A DNA stretch of 64,000 nucleotides from an uncultured Bacteroidota bacterium. Its GTDB lineage: Bacteria; Bacteroidota; Bacteroidia; Chitinophagales; Chitinophagaceae. Location of the stretch: positions 1 to 64,000 of the forward strand of contig CAIVKC010000018.1 of NCBI GenBank assembly GCA_903906365.1, read 5' to 3'. The number at the start of each line of letters is the position of its first letter. The first letter of the stretch is position 1. The notes under the pieces are model-generated. The model did no database searches. It was not told the DNA's origin and worked only from the letters and a program-made list of their open reading frames with translations. A program made the position numbers and the translations under genes. Positions 17,221-25,941 of this stretch are shown in pieces.

Positions 17221-18141
17221 ATGACCAGAAAGATCATCTACCTTATCAATCCCATTTCAGGCACCAGGGGGAAATCCAACCTGCGGGACCTGGTCATTCG
17301 TAAAACCACCACGGAGGATATTGATTTTGAGATCATCGATACCAATGCCGAGGGTGATTATGGTTTCTTGAAAAGCAGGATCCGCAAAGAACGGGTCACC
17401 GATGTGGTGATCTGCGGAGGTGACGGCACGGTCAATGCCGTGGCCTCTGCCCTCATTGGGGAGGATGTCCGCACCGGCATCATCCCGATGGGCTCGGGAA
17501 ATGGACTTGCCTTTACGGCCAAAATTCCCAAACAGCCTACGGCGGCCCTGGAGATCATCTTCAGGGGGAAGGCCAGCGCCATCGACGGTTTTTATATCAA
17601 CGGGCAGTTTTCCTGCATGCTCTGCGGCATTGGTTTTGACGCCCGGGTAGCCCATGAATTTGCCAAACAGAAAAAACGCGGACTGCAAACTTATATCAAA
17701 GTATCGCTGCTCAATTACCTCAATGCCCTGCCTTATCCCTTTGAAATCATTTCCGGGGACAGATCCTTTAACACCCGGGCCTATTTTATCAGCATTGCCA
17801 ATTCCAACCAGTTCGGCAACAATGTGACCATTGCCCCGCAGGCCAGCCTGCGGGACGGGCTGCTGGATATCGTCATTGTAAAAAAAATGAGCAAGTTTTC
17901 CCTTCCTTTTTCCCTGCTGGGTCAGGTTATTGGCATCAATGCCATGCAGGATATCCGGGATGTAACCGAAAAAAAGAACATCATTTATTTTCAGACCCCC
18001 GCCCTCACCATTTTCAATAAGGAGCTGGCCCCCCTGCACATTGACGGGGACCCAAAAGAAACGGCCGACCGTTTTGACATCTCGGTAATTCCCCGCGCCA
18101 TGCGGCTCCTGCAGCCCCCGGAGGCAGCCTTTATGGATTGA
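17221..18141 (+). CDS. Diacylglycerol kinase-family lipid kinase (YegS/DgkB-like)
   Basis: A 306-residue lipid kinase transferring phosphate from ATP to diacylglycerol or a related lipid at the inner membrane. The N-terminal DAGK catalytic domain has GGDGT at 66-70 and the glycine-rich PMGSGNG at 90-95. A second beta-sandwich domain ends with HIDGDP, as in DgkB and YegS. The last 11 bp overlap the end of the convergent patatin gene. Together with the upstream hydrolase and ketoacyl synthase it suggests phospholipid or lipid turnover; which lipid is phosphorylated is not resolvable by eye. Confidence 0.9.
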   Translation: MTRKIIYLINPISGTRGKSNLRDLVIRKTTTEDIDFEIIDTNAEGDYGFLKSRIRKERVTDVVICGGDGTVNAVASALIGEDVRTGIIPMGSGNGLAFTAKIPKQPTAALEIIFRGKASAIDGFYINGQFSCMLCGIGFDARVAHEFAKQKKRGLQTYIKVSLLNYLNALPYPFEIISGDRSFNTRAYFISIANSNQFGNNVTIAPQASLRDGLLDIVIVKKMSKFSLPFSLLGQVIGINAMQDIRDVTEKKNIIYFQTPALTIFNKELAPLHIDGDPKETADRFDISVIPRAMRLLQPPEAAFMD

Positions 18142-20359
18142 TCAGCCCCCTAAATTCCCGAAAAGTCTGGCGGTTGTTATCCGAGTAAATGGCCTGGGCC
18201 AAATCCAGTTTTTCCTGGCTGGTCAGGTGAAAATTCAGGGTAGCGCCTTCCTCCTCACTTTTTGGAATATACTGGAAGGTGAGCTTGTGAAAAGAAGCTC
18301 CCATGAGGTCCGAGGAGAGGCTCAACAGGTCATTTTGGTTGTATTCCTGCATCTTATACCAGTTGTACTGCAGCAGCAGCAAAGGCTTGGTGGCGATCTC
18401 GGTGATGTCATTGGATTCATAGGGATTGTCCCAGCCACCTGTCTGGCGGTCCCGGATCTGTATGAGCACTACGCCACGGGTGTTTTTTTGCAGCCATTCT
18501 TTGAAGACATGAATAAAGCGGGTGGCCGTCTGTTCCCCGAAATTGTCGCGAAATCCGGCATCCATGACATCTATCACCGGGGCGGTGGGAAGCCAGACAT
18601 TGGGCAATACGTAGGGAAAAGTGGCGTTCATGCGCAGGGCCGTGAGTAAGCGCAGGTTCATGGGGTCCTGCCGGGAAAACAGGGCACCGAAATCGATGGC
18701 ATCCGGATCCATCTCAGGGATGCGCGTGCTGTCATAGAGGGGCCGCATCAAAAAACTCACCGGCTGGGTGCTGATAATCATCTCCCGGCTGTCGCGGGTC
18801 ACCACCGAGTTGAACAGCATCAGCGGGATGCGGGCCTTCTTTTCATCGGAGGCTGTTTCCCGCAGCTGGCGGTTCAGCACACCCCCTGTATTGGAGGCCA
18901 GCCGCTGTTCAAAAGCGTATCCACGGTCCTTGATGTATTCATAGGGCCCCACCTTGAATTTCTGCGCCGGGGAAGCGAGGTCCCTGGCCACAAATGAAGA
19001 AAAAAGCGGGTTGAGCAGGTCCTTTGCAATGGCCTGCCGGTAAGCCGGATTCTGCAATTTGATGGCATGATCCCCGTCTGCTTTCATACGGGCCAGCTCC
19101 CTGAAATAAGTGGCGCCGAACATTCCGCCCGAAGCGCCTGTAATCAGGAAGGTCTTATCCATGAGGGTGCCCTGGCTGATGCTGTCGAGCCGCTGGAGGA
19201 CATCCATGGTAAAGGTGGCGCTGCGGCTGCCGCCTCCGCTGGTATTGATGATGCAAAGCAGGGGCTTGTCTTGTTTTTGTTTGGCTTTCCATCGCTCCAG
19301 TATCTCCAGCATATTGCGCATGTCCGCCCGGGTCCTTTCGGGGGAACAAAGGCCCAGCAGGGTCTGGCGGTTGTAGGGCGGGCGATCGGCACGGTTGGTG
19401 TAGTTGAGGCCATAGGCCTTGTTGGTGGGGTCGATGATATCATGCTGGTAAAGCAGGTTCAATACGATGAAAAGCAGGCCCAGAAAAGGGATGCTCCAGC
19501 TCTGCAGGAAATAAGACAGGGCACCCGAAAGGGAGATCAGGATGGCAAAAAATACCAGGATTCCGGCAGCGGCGGGCAACTGGAAAAAGGGGTTATCCAT
19601 GAAAAATCCCACCACAACCAGGAAAATAAAGGCAATGAAAATGGACAGGATGGCCGAGAAATGGTGCCGGTTAAAGACCGTCTCAATGAATTCCCGGCTG
19701 TAATGGGATACGTTGCGGGCCTTTTTGAACCGGAAGGGCGCATTCATATACCATTGTACGCGGATCAGCCTGCTTTCGTTCAGGCCGCGTTCGGGCCTTT
19801 GGAACTGCGACTTAAACAGGGCCGGGTTGCTGATCACGGGCGTCATCTGCAATATGATGGTCCGGTCCGCCCGGAAAAAATACAACAGGGAAAGGGCTAC
19901 GATGATGGCCAGCCCAATGACAAAACCGGTTATCAGAAGCAGGATCTGCCCGGCTCCCAGCAGCTCTTTTTGATGGTTAAACTCAATGGCTTTTACCAGG
20001 TAGAAAATCAAAAACAAGGCAGGGAGGAGGATATTGTTGATGCAATACTTCAGGAAAGGATTGGTCGTGGTGGCCAGGAACCGGAAATGTCTGCTGAACA
20101 GGATGAAGGTCGTTATATTCCAGCTCATGATGAAGATGCCGGCAGCCACCCCTACGATGGCGGTGCTCAGCAAATTGACGCGGCCCAGGTATTCCGGCGA
20201 AAAAAAAAGGGCGTTGGCGCCATAGGAACGCATAAACCCGCCGTTCATGGTGCTGAAAAGTATGTACCAGAAAATCAGCAGCACCTGGAATTTTTTGGCA
20301 TGCAGCATTACCAGCTGAATGGGAAAAGAGTAATAGAAAATTTGTAAGGATCTCTTCAT
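18131..20359 (-). CDS. Patatin-like phospholipase with N-terminal multi-pass membrane domain
   Basis: A 742-residue protein joining two parts. Roughly residues 1-320 are dominated by hydrophobic helices (perhaps six to eight spans). From about 365 a patatin-like hydrolase domain follows, with a glycine-rich oxyanion motif (SGGGSRSA), the nucleophile motif GASGGMFGA (G-x-S-x-G) near residue 408 and the catalytic Asp in DAGFRDNFG near residue 600, giving the Ser-Asp dyad. Patatins hydrolyse acyl esters of phospholipids, so this would act at the inner membrane. It converges on the lipid kinase with an 11-bp overlap and diverges from the sensor kinase. The family call is good; substrate and membrane-domain role are inference. 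Confidence 0.82.
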   Translation of the reverse strand: MKRSLQIFYYSFPIQLVMLHAKKFQVLLIFWYILFSTMNGGFMRSYGANALFFSPEYLGRVNLLSTAIVGVAAGIFIMSWNITTFILFSRHFRFLATTTNPFLKYCINNILLPALFLIFYLVKAIEFNHQKELLGAGQILLLITGFVIGLAIIVALSLLYFFRADRTIILQMTPVISNPALFKSQFQRPERGLNESRLIRVQWYMNAPFRFKKARNVSHYSREFIETVFNRHHFSAILSIFIAFIFLVVVGFFMDNPFFQLPAAAGILVFFAILISLSGALSYFLQSWSIPFLGLLFIVLNLLYQHDIIDPTNKAYGLNYTNRADRPPYNRQTLLGLCSPERTRADMRNMLEILERWKAKQKQDKPLLCIINTSGGGSRSATFTMDVLQRLDSISQGTLMDKTFLITGASGGMFGATYFRELARMKADGDHAIKLQNPAYRQAIAKDLLNPLFSSFVARDLASPAQKFKVGPYEYIKDRGYAFEQRLASNTGGVLNRQLRETASDEKKARIPLMLFNSVVTRDSREMIISTQPVSFLMRPLYDSTRIPEMDPDAIDFGALFSRQDPMNLRLLTALRMNATFPYVLPNVWLPTAPVIDVMDAGFRDNFGEQTATRFIHVFKEWLQKNTRGVVLIQIRDRQTGGWDNPYESNDITEIATKPLLLLQYNWYKMQEYNQNDLLSLSSDLMGASFHKLTFQYIPKSEEEGATLNFHLTSQEKLDLAQAIYSDNNRQTFREFRGLINP

Positions 20360-20542
20360 GTCTTTTAACTTACCCTACGAATGTAATTCAAAAAATCCCG
20401 GGAAAGAAGCGCCTGACTTAGACAAGCAGGTGCCGGCCTGCGAAGGGAGGGCTGTGGGCAGTCCGGGTAAGTTTTTGACCGCTTCTGCGCTGAATTGCGT
20501 ATTTTGTTTAGCAAATCCCTTTTTTTGGCAAGCATTCATCCG

Positions 20543-23500
20543 ATGGAAACAACATACTGCCGGAGGGCCTGCTCTTCCTTACTGATCCTGTTTGCCTGCG
20601 CCAGCCTGCTGGGACAGCCGCCTGCCCCGGTCCCCTTTAAAAGATGCCCGGTCAAAACCATCAACTTTGAGCAGGGGCTGATGAATATTGCCATTACCAG
20701 CGCCATCACCGACGAACGGGGTTACACCTGGTTTTCCACCAAGACCGGGCTGCAGCGCTACAATGGCTATGTCCTGGAGACGATCACCCCGGTGGCGGAG
20801 GGTGATACCATCCACATCAATTACCCTGTATTTTTTCAAAGCAATCGCGACCATTCGGTATTAATCGGTTACAAAAAAGGCGTACTCTCCTTTGATCCAA
20901 GAACCAATAGTTTCCACAAATTAGTGTCACTTCCGGCAGGCACCAGCCTGCATTATTCGCTGGTGCCGGTGCTGGAAAGCGGCAGTGACCTGTGGTGTCT
21001 GCAGGAAAACAGGGGAATCATCATCTACCATGCCCCCGGGCAGTTTACCCGCCTGTTCCCGGATGCGGAGGCCGGTGGCGTCGACAGCATCTTCCGGTCG
21101 GATGATTTTTTCCAAAACAACAAGATCGTTGCCTCCAATGACGATTATATATTCCTGCGCGTATCCCCGTTCAGGATACTGCAAATCAATGTCCACAGCA
21201 GGCAGGTCAAAAAACTCGATTATCCGGCAGGAAGGATATTCGGATTGACCTGTAACCGCGACCGGATTTTTATCGCCTCCCTGGAGGGCCTTACCTGCAT
21301 ACGGATTTCAGACGGGCTGACACTGCACAGGTTTCCCTATAGCACCATTGTGGCGGGAGCGGTTAACTACTCCACCCTGGAGCTGACCTCCGACCACCAT
21401 TTGCTGGTCACCGTGGATAAAAGCCTCTTTGAATTTGACAGCGCCTGCCGCTGCCAGAAGGAGATCACCAACCTCAATGGCGATCTGATTATTACAACCG
21501 GCGTGGCCCCCTTTATTTACCAGGATAAATTCCGGAGGATATGGCTGCTCACCCTCAATGACATCAAGCGCATCGAGAACGTGGAAGTCCCCTTTGAGCA
21601 CCTGTTATACCCCAGGGAGAAAAACAATTTTGTCCGCAGTATCTGCCTGGATGAACAAGAGCACCTGCTGATCGCTGGCTGCTACAACGGGGGCATTGAG
21701 CTCTATGATTCCCTGGGAAAGCCCCTGTGGGAAAAGCCGCTCATCACTGCGGAAGTAAAGGATGTGCTGTCCATTGAAAAAATTTACATGGACAGTTACC
21801 TGGTGGTAACCCTCAGAAACGGCCTTTACCTGCTGGACATCAGAAACCGGAAGATCCGGCCCCTGACTACAGGCAGTCCCCTGGGCAGCCCCCTGCGGAT
21901 CCAGGAAAACTCCTACTCCAACAACCTGCAGCGCCTGGACGACTCCACCCTGCTGATAAGTACCCGCTCCAACGTATACCGCTGTGTCTTCCACCGCGAC
22001 GTCCTCTGGTCTGCGACCCCCCTGCTGAAAGCCTCGCAGTTATACCGCTACCCGGTTACCTGCTTTTTGCTGACCCCCGACAATACATTGTGGGTTTCCA
22101 CAGAATCAGGAGTTCTCCTGAGACGCGACGCCGGGGGAAATCTAAAATCGATCAATATACCGGAAAGCTACTCGATCCGCTGCATGGCCCGCGACAGCTT
22201 GCGCCAGATATGGGTAGGCACGGAAAAAGGACTATTTATCTACTCGCCTGCAGGAAACCTGGTGAGAAGTATCACCAAAGAAACCGGCCTGCTCAACGAC
22301 ATCATTTACGCCCTGCTTCCCGATGACAGCAGGAATAATTTTTTTGCCAGCACCAACCTGGGATTATCCTTTATCAGTGCTTCGGGCCAGGTGAAGAATT
22401 TCACCAGGGAACTGGGTCTGCAGGAAAATGAGTTCAACACGCAATCCTGTGCCAGGTCGGGCAGCGGCAAATTGTATTTTGGGGGCATCAATGGCATCAC
22501 GGCCTTTTATCCGGGCGCCCTGTCGGGTGTCAATGACACCCCCTTCATTGATATCAGCCGCCTGGTCGTCAATGACTCCCTGTATAATTCCTATGCGGGC
22601 GCCTATCGGGGCGACACGATCCTGCTGAACCATAACCAGAACCGGCTTCAGTTTGACATAGCTGCCATCGGGCTGCTTAATCCCAATGAATACCAGTATA
22701 AATACAGGCTACATGGATCGGAGGAATCATGGCAGTCGACCCACCAGCCTACCGGCATCCGCTATACCCTGCCACCGGGCAATTACCAGCTGGAAATCAC
22801 CTGCAGTCCGATTTTGAGCCTCAACACCGTTTTTTACCGGAAAATAGCCATCATTGTCAGGCCGCCCTGGTGGCAGACCTGGTGGTTCCGGACGCTCGCG
22901 CTGGTCCTGCTGGTCATGCTCATTGCATCGGTTGCGCTGAGCTATAATCGCAGAAAGTACCAGCAAAAGATAAAGGACCTGCAGCTGCAGAGCGAAATAC
23001 AAATGGAGCGGGAAAGGATCTCCAAAGAGCTGCACGACAATATCGGATCGCAGCTGAGTTACATCAGCAGTAATATTGAATGGATGCTGGACGCCCCCGT
23101 ACTCCTGAAAAGGGATGAGGAAATCAACCGCCTCACTGCGGTCAACCAGACGGCCAAGGAAATGATCTCCGACCTGAGGGAGACCATCTGGGCCATCAAA
23201 AACGAATCCATCCAGCTCGAGGAACTGGCCGATAAACTCAAACTCTTCATCCAGTCCCAGCAGCTGCTCAATCCGCAACTGGAAATCCGCTTCACGGAAA
23301 ACATCGGAAATAATCTGCGTTTCTCACCCACCGAAGCCCTCAACATTTTTCGAATCTGCCAGGAAGCCGTAACCAATTGTTTCCGGCATGCCCGGGCCAC
23401 CCTTCTGCAGGTCCATGTTGATTCCGGGGCGGGGGGGTCCTTTTGCATTTCCATGGAAGACAACGGCAAGGGTTTTGAACCGGGCATTACCCATAAGGGT

Positions 23501-23608
23501 CATTACGGCCTGGAAAATATGCAGGGCCGCGCTTTGGAACTCGGCGCCCTGCTTACCATCGATTCGCTGAGCGGCCGGGGAACAACCATTATACTGAGCA
23601 GGGGCTAA
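20543..23608 (+). CDS. Propeller-type sensor histidine kinase (HisKA_3/HATPase)
   Basis: A 1021-residue membrane sensor kinase. ATG 20543 gives a clean signal peptide; an in-frame TTG 16 codons earlier is rejected. The periplasmic part is a two-component-regulator propeller built of repeated blades (blade ends such as IWVGTEKGLF and KLYFGGINGIT), closed by a Y_Y_Y domain at about 715-775. A transmembrane helix lies at about 779-801. The cytoplasmic part has the HisKA_3 box ERERISKELHDNIGSQ with the phospho-accepting His near residue 830, and a HATPase with EDNGKGFEPG. Unlike hybrid HTCS sensors it has no receiver or AraC domain; its partner is the separate regulator 79 bp downstream. The ligand is unknown. 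Confidence 0.92.
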   Translation: METTYCRRACSSLLILFACASLLGQPPAPVPFKRCPVKTINFEQGLMNIAITSAITDERGYTWFSTKTGLQRYNGYVLETITPVAEGDTIHINYPVFFQSNRDHSVLIGYKKGVLSFDPRTNSFHKLVSLPAGTSLHYSLVPVLESGSDLWCLQENRGIIIYHAPGQFTRLFPDAEAGGVDSIFRSDDFFQNNKIVASNDDYIFLRVSPFRILQINVHSRQVKKLDYPAGRIFGLTCNRDRIFIASLEGLTCIRISDGLTLHRFPYSTIVAGAVNYSTLELTSDHHLLVTVDKSLFEFDSACRCQKEITNLNGDLIITTGVAPFIYQDKFRRIWLLTLNDIKRIENVEVPFEHLLYPREKNNFVRSICLDEQEHLLIAGCYNGGIELYDSLGKPLWEKPLITAEVKDVLSIEKIYMDSYLVVTLRNGLYLLDIRNRKIRPLTTGSPLGSPLRIQENSYSNNLQRLDDSTLLISTRSNVYRCVFHRDVLWSATPLLKASQLYRYPVTCFLLTPDNTLWVSTESGVLLRRDAGGNLKSINIPESYSIRCMARDSLRQIWVGTEKGLFIYSPAGNLVRSITKETGLLNDIIYALLPDDSRNNFFASTNLGLSFISASGQVKNFTRELGLQENEFNTQSCARSGSGKLYFGGINGITAFYPGALSGVNDTPFIDISRLVVNDSLYNSYAGAYRGDTILLNHNQNRLQFDIAAIGLLNPNEYQYKYRLHGSEESWQSTHQPTGIRYTLPPGNYQLEITCSPILSLNTVFYRKIAIIVRPPWWQTWWFRTLALVLLVMLIASVALSYNRRKYQQKIKDLQLQSEIQMERERISKELHDNIGSQLSYISSNIEWMLDAPVLLKRDEEINRLTAVNQTAKEMISDLRETIWAIKNESIQLEELADKLKLFIQSQQLLNPQLEIRFTENIGNNLRFSPTEALNIFRICQEAVTNCFRHARATLLQVHVDSGAGGSFCISMEDNGKGFEPGITHKGHYGLENMQGRALELGALLTIDSLSGRGTTIILSRG

Positions 23609-23687
23609 ACAGGGTCTGCCTCGCTTAAATGCTACAAATGAGTTATTGGCCCTTAGCCGCATATCATTCAATTTTGTTGATTATACA

Positions 23688-24362
23688 ATGAAAACCCGGA
23701 TTGGAATAGTTGATGACAAGCCACAGAACCGCCTTTCGCTGGCGGAGCGGATAAATTATTCCGACGACACCGAAGTGGTGCTCATCGCCCGGGATGGGAA
23801 CGATTTTTTGGACCAGATGAAAATGCTGACCCCGGCCACCTATCCGTCGGTGGTGCTGATGGATATCGAAATGCCGGTGCTCGATGGCATAGAAACAGTC
23901 AGAACTGCCAAACAGCTCTATCCGGAAGTGAATTTTTTGATGTTGACCGTATTTGATGACGATGAGAAGATTTTTGAAGCCATTAAGGCAGGCGCAGCGG
24001 GCTATATGCTCAAAGATGAAAAAGTGACCGTCATCATCGAATGTATCCAGCAACTGGTGGAGCTGGGCGGTGCACCCATGAGTCCCCGAATTGCCCGCAA
24101 GGCCCTGAGCCTCCTGATGAAAGCCTCCCTGCCCGATAAGCCGGAAAGTCCGCAGGAGGAGAAAAGGGACTTTGATCTCTCCCCGCGCGAAATGGAGGTA
24201 CTCAAGCTCACCGTGGACGGTTATGATTATAAAGCCGTCGCCCAGAAATTATTTCTAAGCAGCCATACCGTGCGAAAGCATATTGCCAATATCTACCACA
24301 AACTGCACGTCACCTCCAAGGCCCAGGCCATCAAACTGGCCAACAAAAACAAATGGACCTGA
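23688..24362 (+). CDS. NarL/FixJ-type response regulator
   Basis: DNA-binding partner of the upstream propeller kinase. ATG 23688 gives the conserved start MKTRIGIVDD. The receiver domain (about 1-125) has the acidic pocket VDD, phospho-acceptor Asp59 in VVLMDIEMP and Lys in YMLKDE. The C-terminal LuxR-type helix-turn-helix (LSPREMEVLKL ... HTVRKHIANIYHKL) spans about 160-220. The length of 224 residues is typical. Same strand and a 79-bp gap from the kinase imply an operon. Target genes are unknown. Confidence 0.93.
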   Translation: MKTRIGIVDDKPQNRLSLAERINYSDDTEVVLIARDGNDFLDQMKMLTPATYPSVVLMDIEMPVLDGIETVRTAKQLYPEVNFLMLTVFDDDEKIFEAIKAGAAGYMLKDEKVTVIIECIQQLVELGGAPMSPRIARKALSLLMKASLPDKPESPQEEKRDFDLSPREMEVLKLTVDGYDYKAVAQKLFLSSHTVRKHIANIYHKLHVTSKAQAIKLANKNKWT

Positions 24363-24425
24363 GGCCATCCGGCAGGCCGCTCCGCCAGGATCCCTTCACC
24401 CCCGCCCTGCCATGGGCTTGCTCAT

Positions 24426-24459
24426 AAAAAAAAGGCCAGGGAAACTGTCTTCCCCGGCC
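24426..24459 (-). terminator. Intrinsic terminator of the NHL lipoprotein gene
   Basis: On the minus strand GGCC-GGGAA type arms (24434-24443 and 24450-24459, one mismatch) form a hairpin with a six-base loop followed by eight Ts (24433-24426). It begins 22 bp past the stop codon at 24481. It lies between convergent genes, and only the minus strand has the T-run. Confidence 0.8.
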
Positions 24460-24480
24460 ACCATTGATTGGCTGGAACCC

Positions 24481-25578
24481 CTATTGGGTCACCAGACTTA
24501 TTTTTCGAATCTTGCTGTTGTGTTCATCCGCCACGTAAAGGGCCCCGTTGGCATCCAAGGCCAGGCCGATGGGATGGTTAAAGCTGGCTGAGGCCGCCGG
24601 TCCGTCTGTGGCGCCTGCTGTAGCCGAGCCGGCGTAGGTGCTTACGGTAGCCCCTCCCGAAGAGATCTTCCGAATGACGTTGTTGAAAAAATCTGACACA
24701 TATAAATCCCCGCCGCCGTCAAAGACGCAGGCAATCGGGGCATTGAACTGGGCGGCTGCTGCCGGGCCATCGGCATATCCGTGGGTCCCGGCTCCGGCAT
24801 AGGTGCTGACCATGCTGGTGGACACCGTGATCTTGCGGATGACGCAGTTGCCCGGCTCGGCCACATAAAGATCGCCGTTGCCGTCCAGGGTCAGCCCGTA
24901 GGGGCTATTGAAGGTGGCAGTGGCGACTGCCCCGTTGTTCAGGCCCACTGCGCCGGTGCCGGCATAGGTGCTGACCATGCCGGTAGACATCGTGATTTTG
25001 CGAATCACCTGGTTTTGGTTATCTGCGATATACAGATCACCGTTGGCATCAATGGCAATTCCGTCGGGATGGTAAAAAGTGGCGGTGGCCGCAGGTCCGT
25101 TATTAAGACCTATTACGCCGGGGGTGCCTGCCACGGTGATCACGTTACCGGCCGCAGTCACTTCCCGGATCACCTGGTTTTCTTCATCTGAAATAAAGAG
25201 ATTGCCCTGTTTGTCCAGCGCAATGGCGGCCGTACCATTGAATTCAGCGGAAGCTGCAGGACCATTGACCAATCCAAGGGTGCCGGTTCCGGCAAATGTG
25301 CTGACCGCGGAAGTCCCCAGGTTGATGGCCCTTACCAGGCTGTTTCCCCAGTCTCCCACCAGGAGTCCGGCACTGCCCAGGGCCAGCGCGGAGGGATTGT
25401 TAAAACTCGCAGCCGTACCTATGCCGTTGACGGCTCCGGTATTGCCGGTGCCAGCCAGCGTGCTCACCGTCAAAACAGTGGTTGTAGACTTTTTAGGAGT
25501 GGATTTTGCACAGGAAAAAATGGCGGCAGCAAGGGCCCCGCCGATAATAAGGCGTAGTGGAAAATGGCTCGTTTTCAT
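24481..25578 (-). CDS. NHL-repeat beta-propeller lipoprotein
   Basis: A 365-residue exported lipoprotein: a signal peptide ends in the lipobox IFSC (Cys23). It is followed by six repeats of about 55 residues, each with the pattern VSTxAGTG...NGPAAxAxFNxPxG...LYVADxxNxxIRKI, the NHL repeat of a six-blade beta-propeller. The protein is almost only propeller, so a binding or scaffolding role at the outer membrane is more likely than catalysis; some NHL proteins are lyases or hydrolases, but no catalytic residues stand out. The gene has its own terminator and no functional neighbour. The very similar blades suggest recent internal duplication. Confidence 0.85.
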   Translation of the reverse strand: MKTSHFPLRLIIGGALAAAIFSCAKSTPKKSTTTVLTVSTLAGTGNTGAVNGIGTAASFNNPSALALGSAGLLVGDWGNSLVRAINLGTSAVSTFAGTGTLGLVNGPAASAEFNGTAAIALDKQGNLFISDEENQVIREVTAAGNVITVAGTPGVIGLNNGPAATATFYHPDGIAIDANGDLYIADNQNQVIRKITMSTGMVSTYAGTGAVGLNNGAVATATFNSPYGLTLDGNGDLYVAEPGNCVIRKITVSTSMVSTYAGAGTHGYADGPAAAAQFNAPIACVFDGGGDLYVSDFFNNVIRKISSGGATVSTYAGSATAGATDGPAASASFNHPIGLALDANGALYVADEHNSKIRKISLVTQ

Positions 25579-25941
25579 TGTAAAAAAGGTTTATAACAGG
25601 TAAATGTTTGGAGCTTAAAACTAGACCTTCTGCCGGGCCAGGGCAATAATGCAAATGGGCTATTTTTGTATGGAGGGCCCCCGTGGCGGGAGCAACCTGT
25701 CAAATATTCCAACATCCGCCTGTCCCACAGCAGGGATCTTATGAGGTGTCGGAATCAAGGGCAGTTAGCCGGAGAGAAGGTATCCGGATTTGGGCTATAG
25801 GCTCCTACAGGAGAATAAAAAAGCATGCGAGGCGGACCGGAATAAGGAATGGAAGCGGCCGGTAGCAGTCAACCCGGACAGGCCGGGAGGGGAAGGTCAG
25901 CAGCCTGGCAGAAAAGCAGATGCCGCTCGCCCCTAATTGAC
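25579..25941. other. 363-bp intergenic stretch without recognised gene
   Basis: Lies between CtaA (stop at 25942) and the NHL gene start (25578), both minus-strand. It presumably contains the NHL gene promoter and the end of the ctaA message. No convincing ORF, RNA gene, terminator or TAnnTTTG box was seen; short reading frames here have no coding character. Confidence 0.5.

Noticed and set aside
25683-25865. 60-residue plus-strand frame between the NHL and ctaA genes
   Set aside because: No ribosome-binding context, motif or hydrophobic pattern; consistent with random open sequence.
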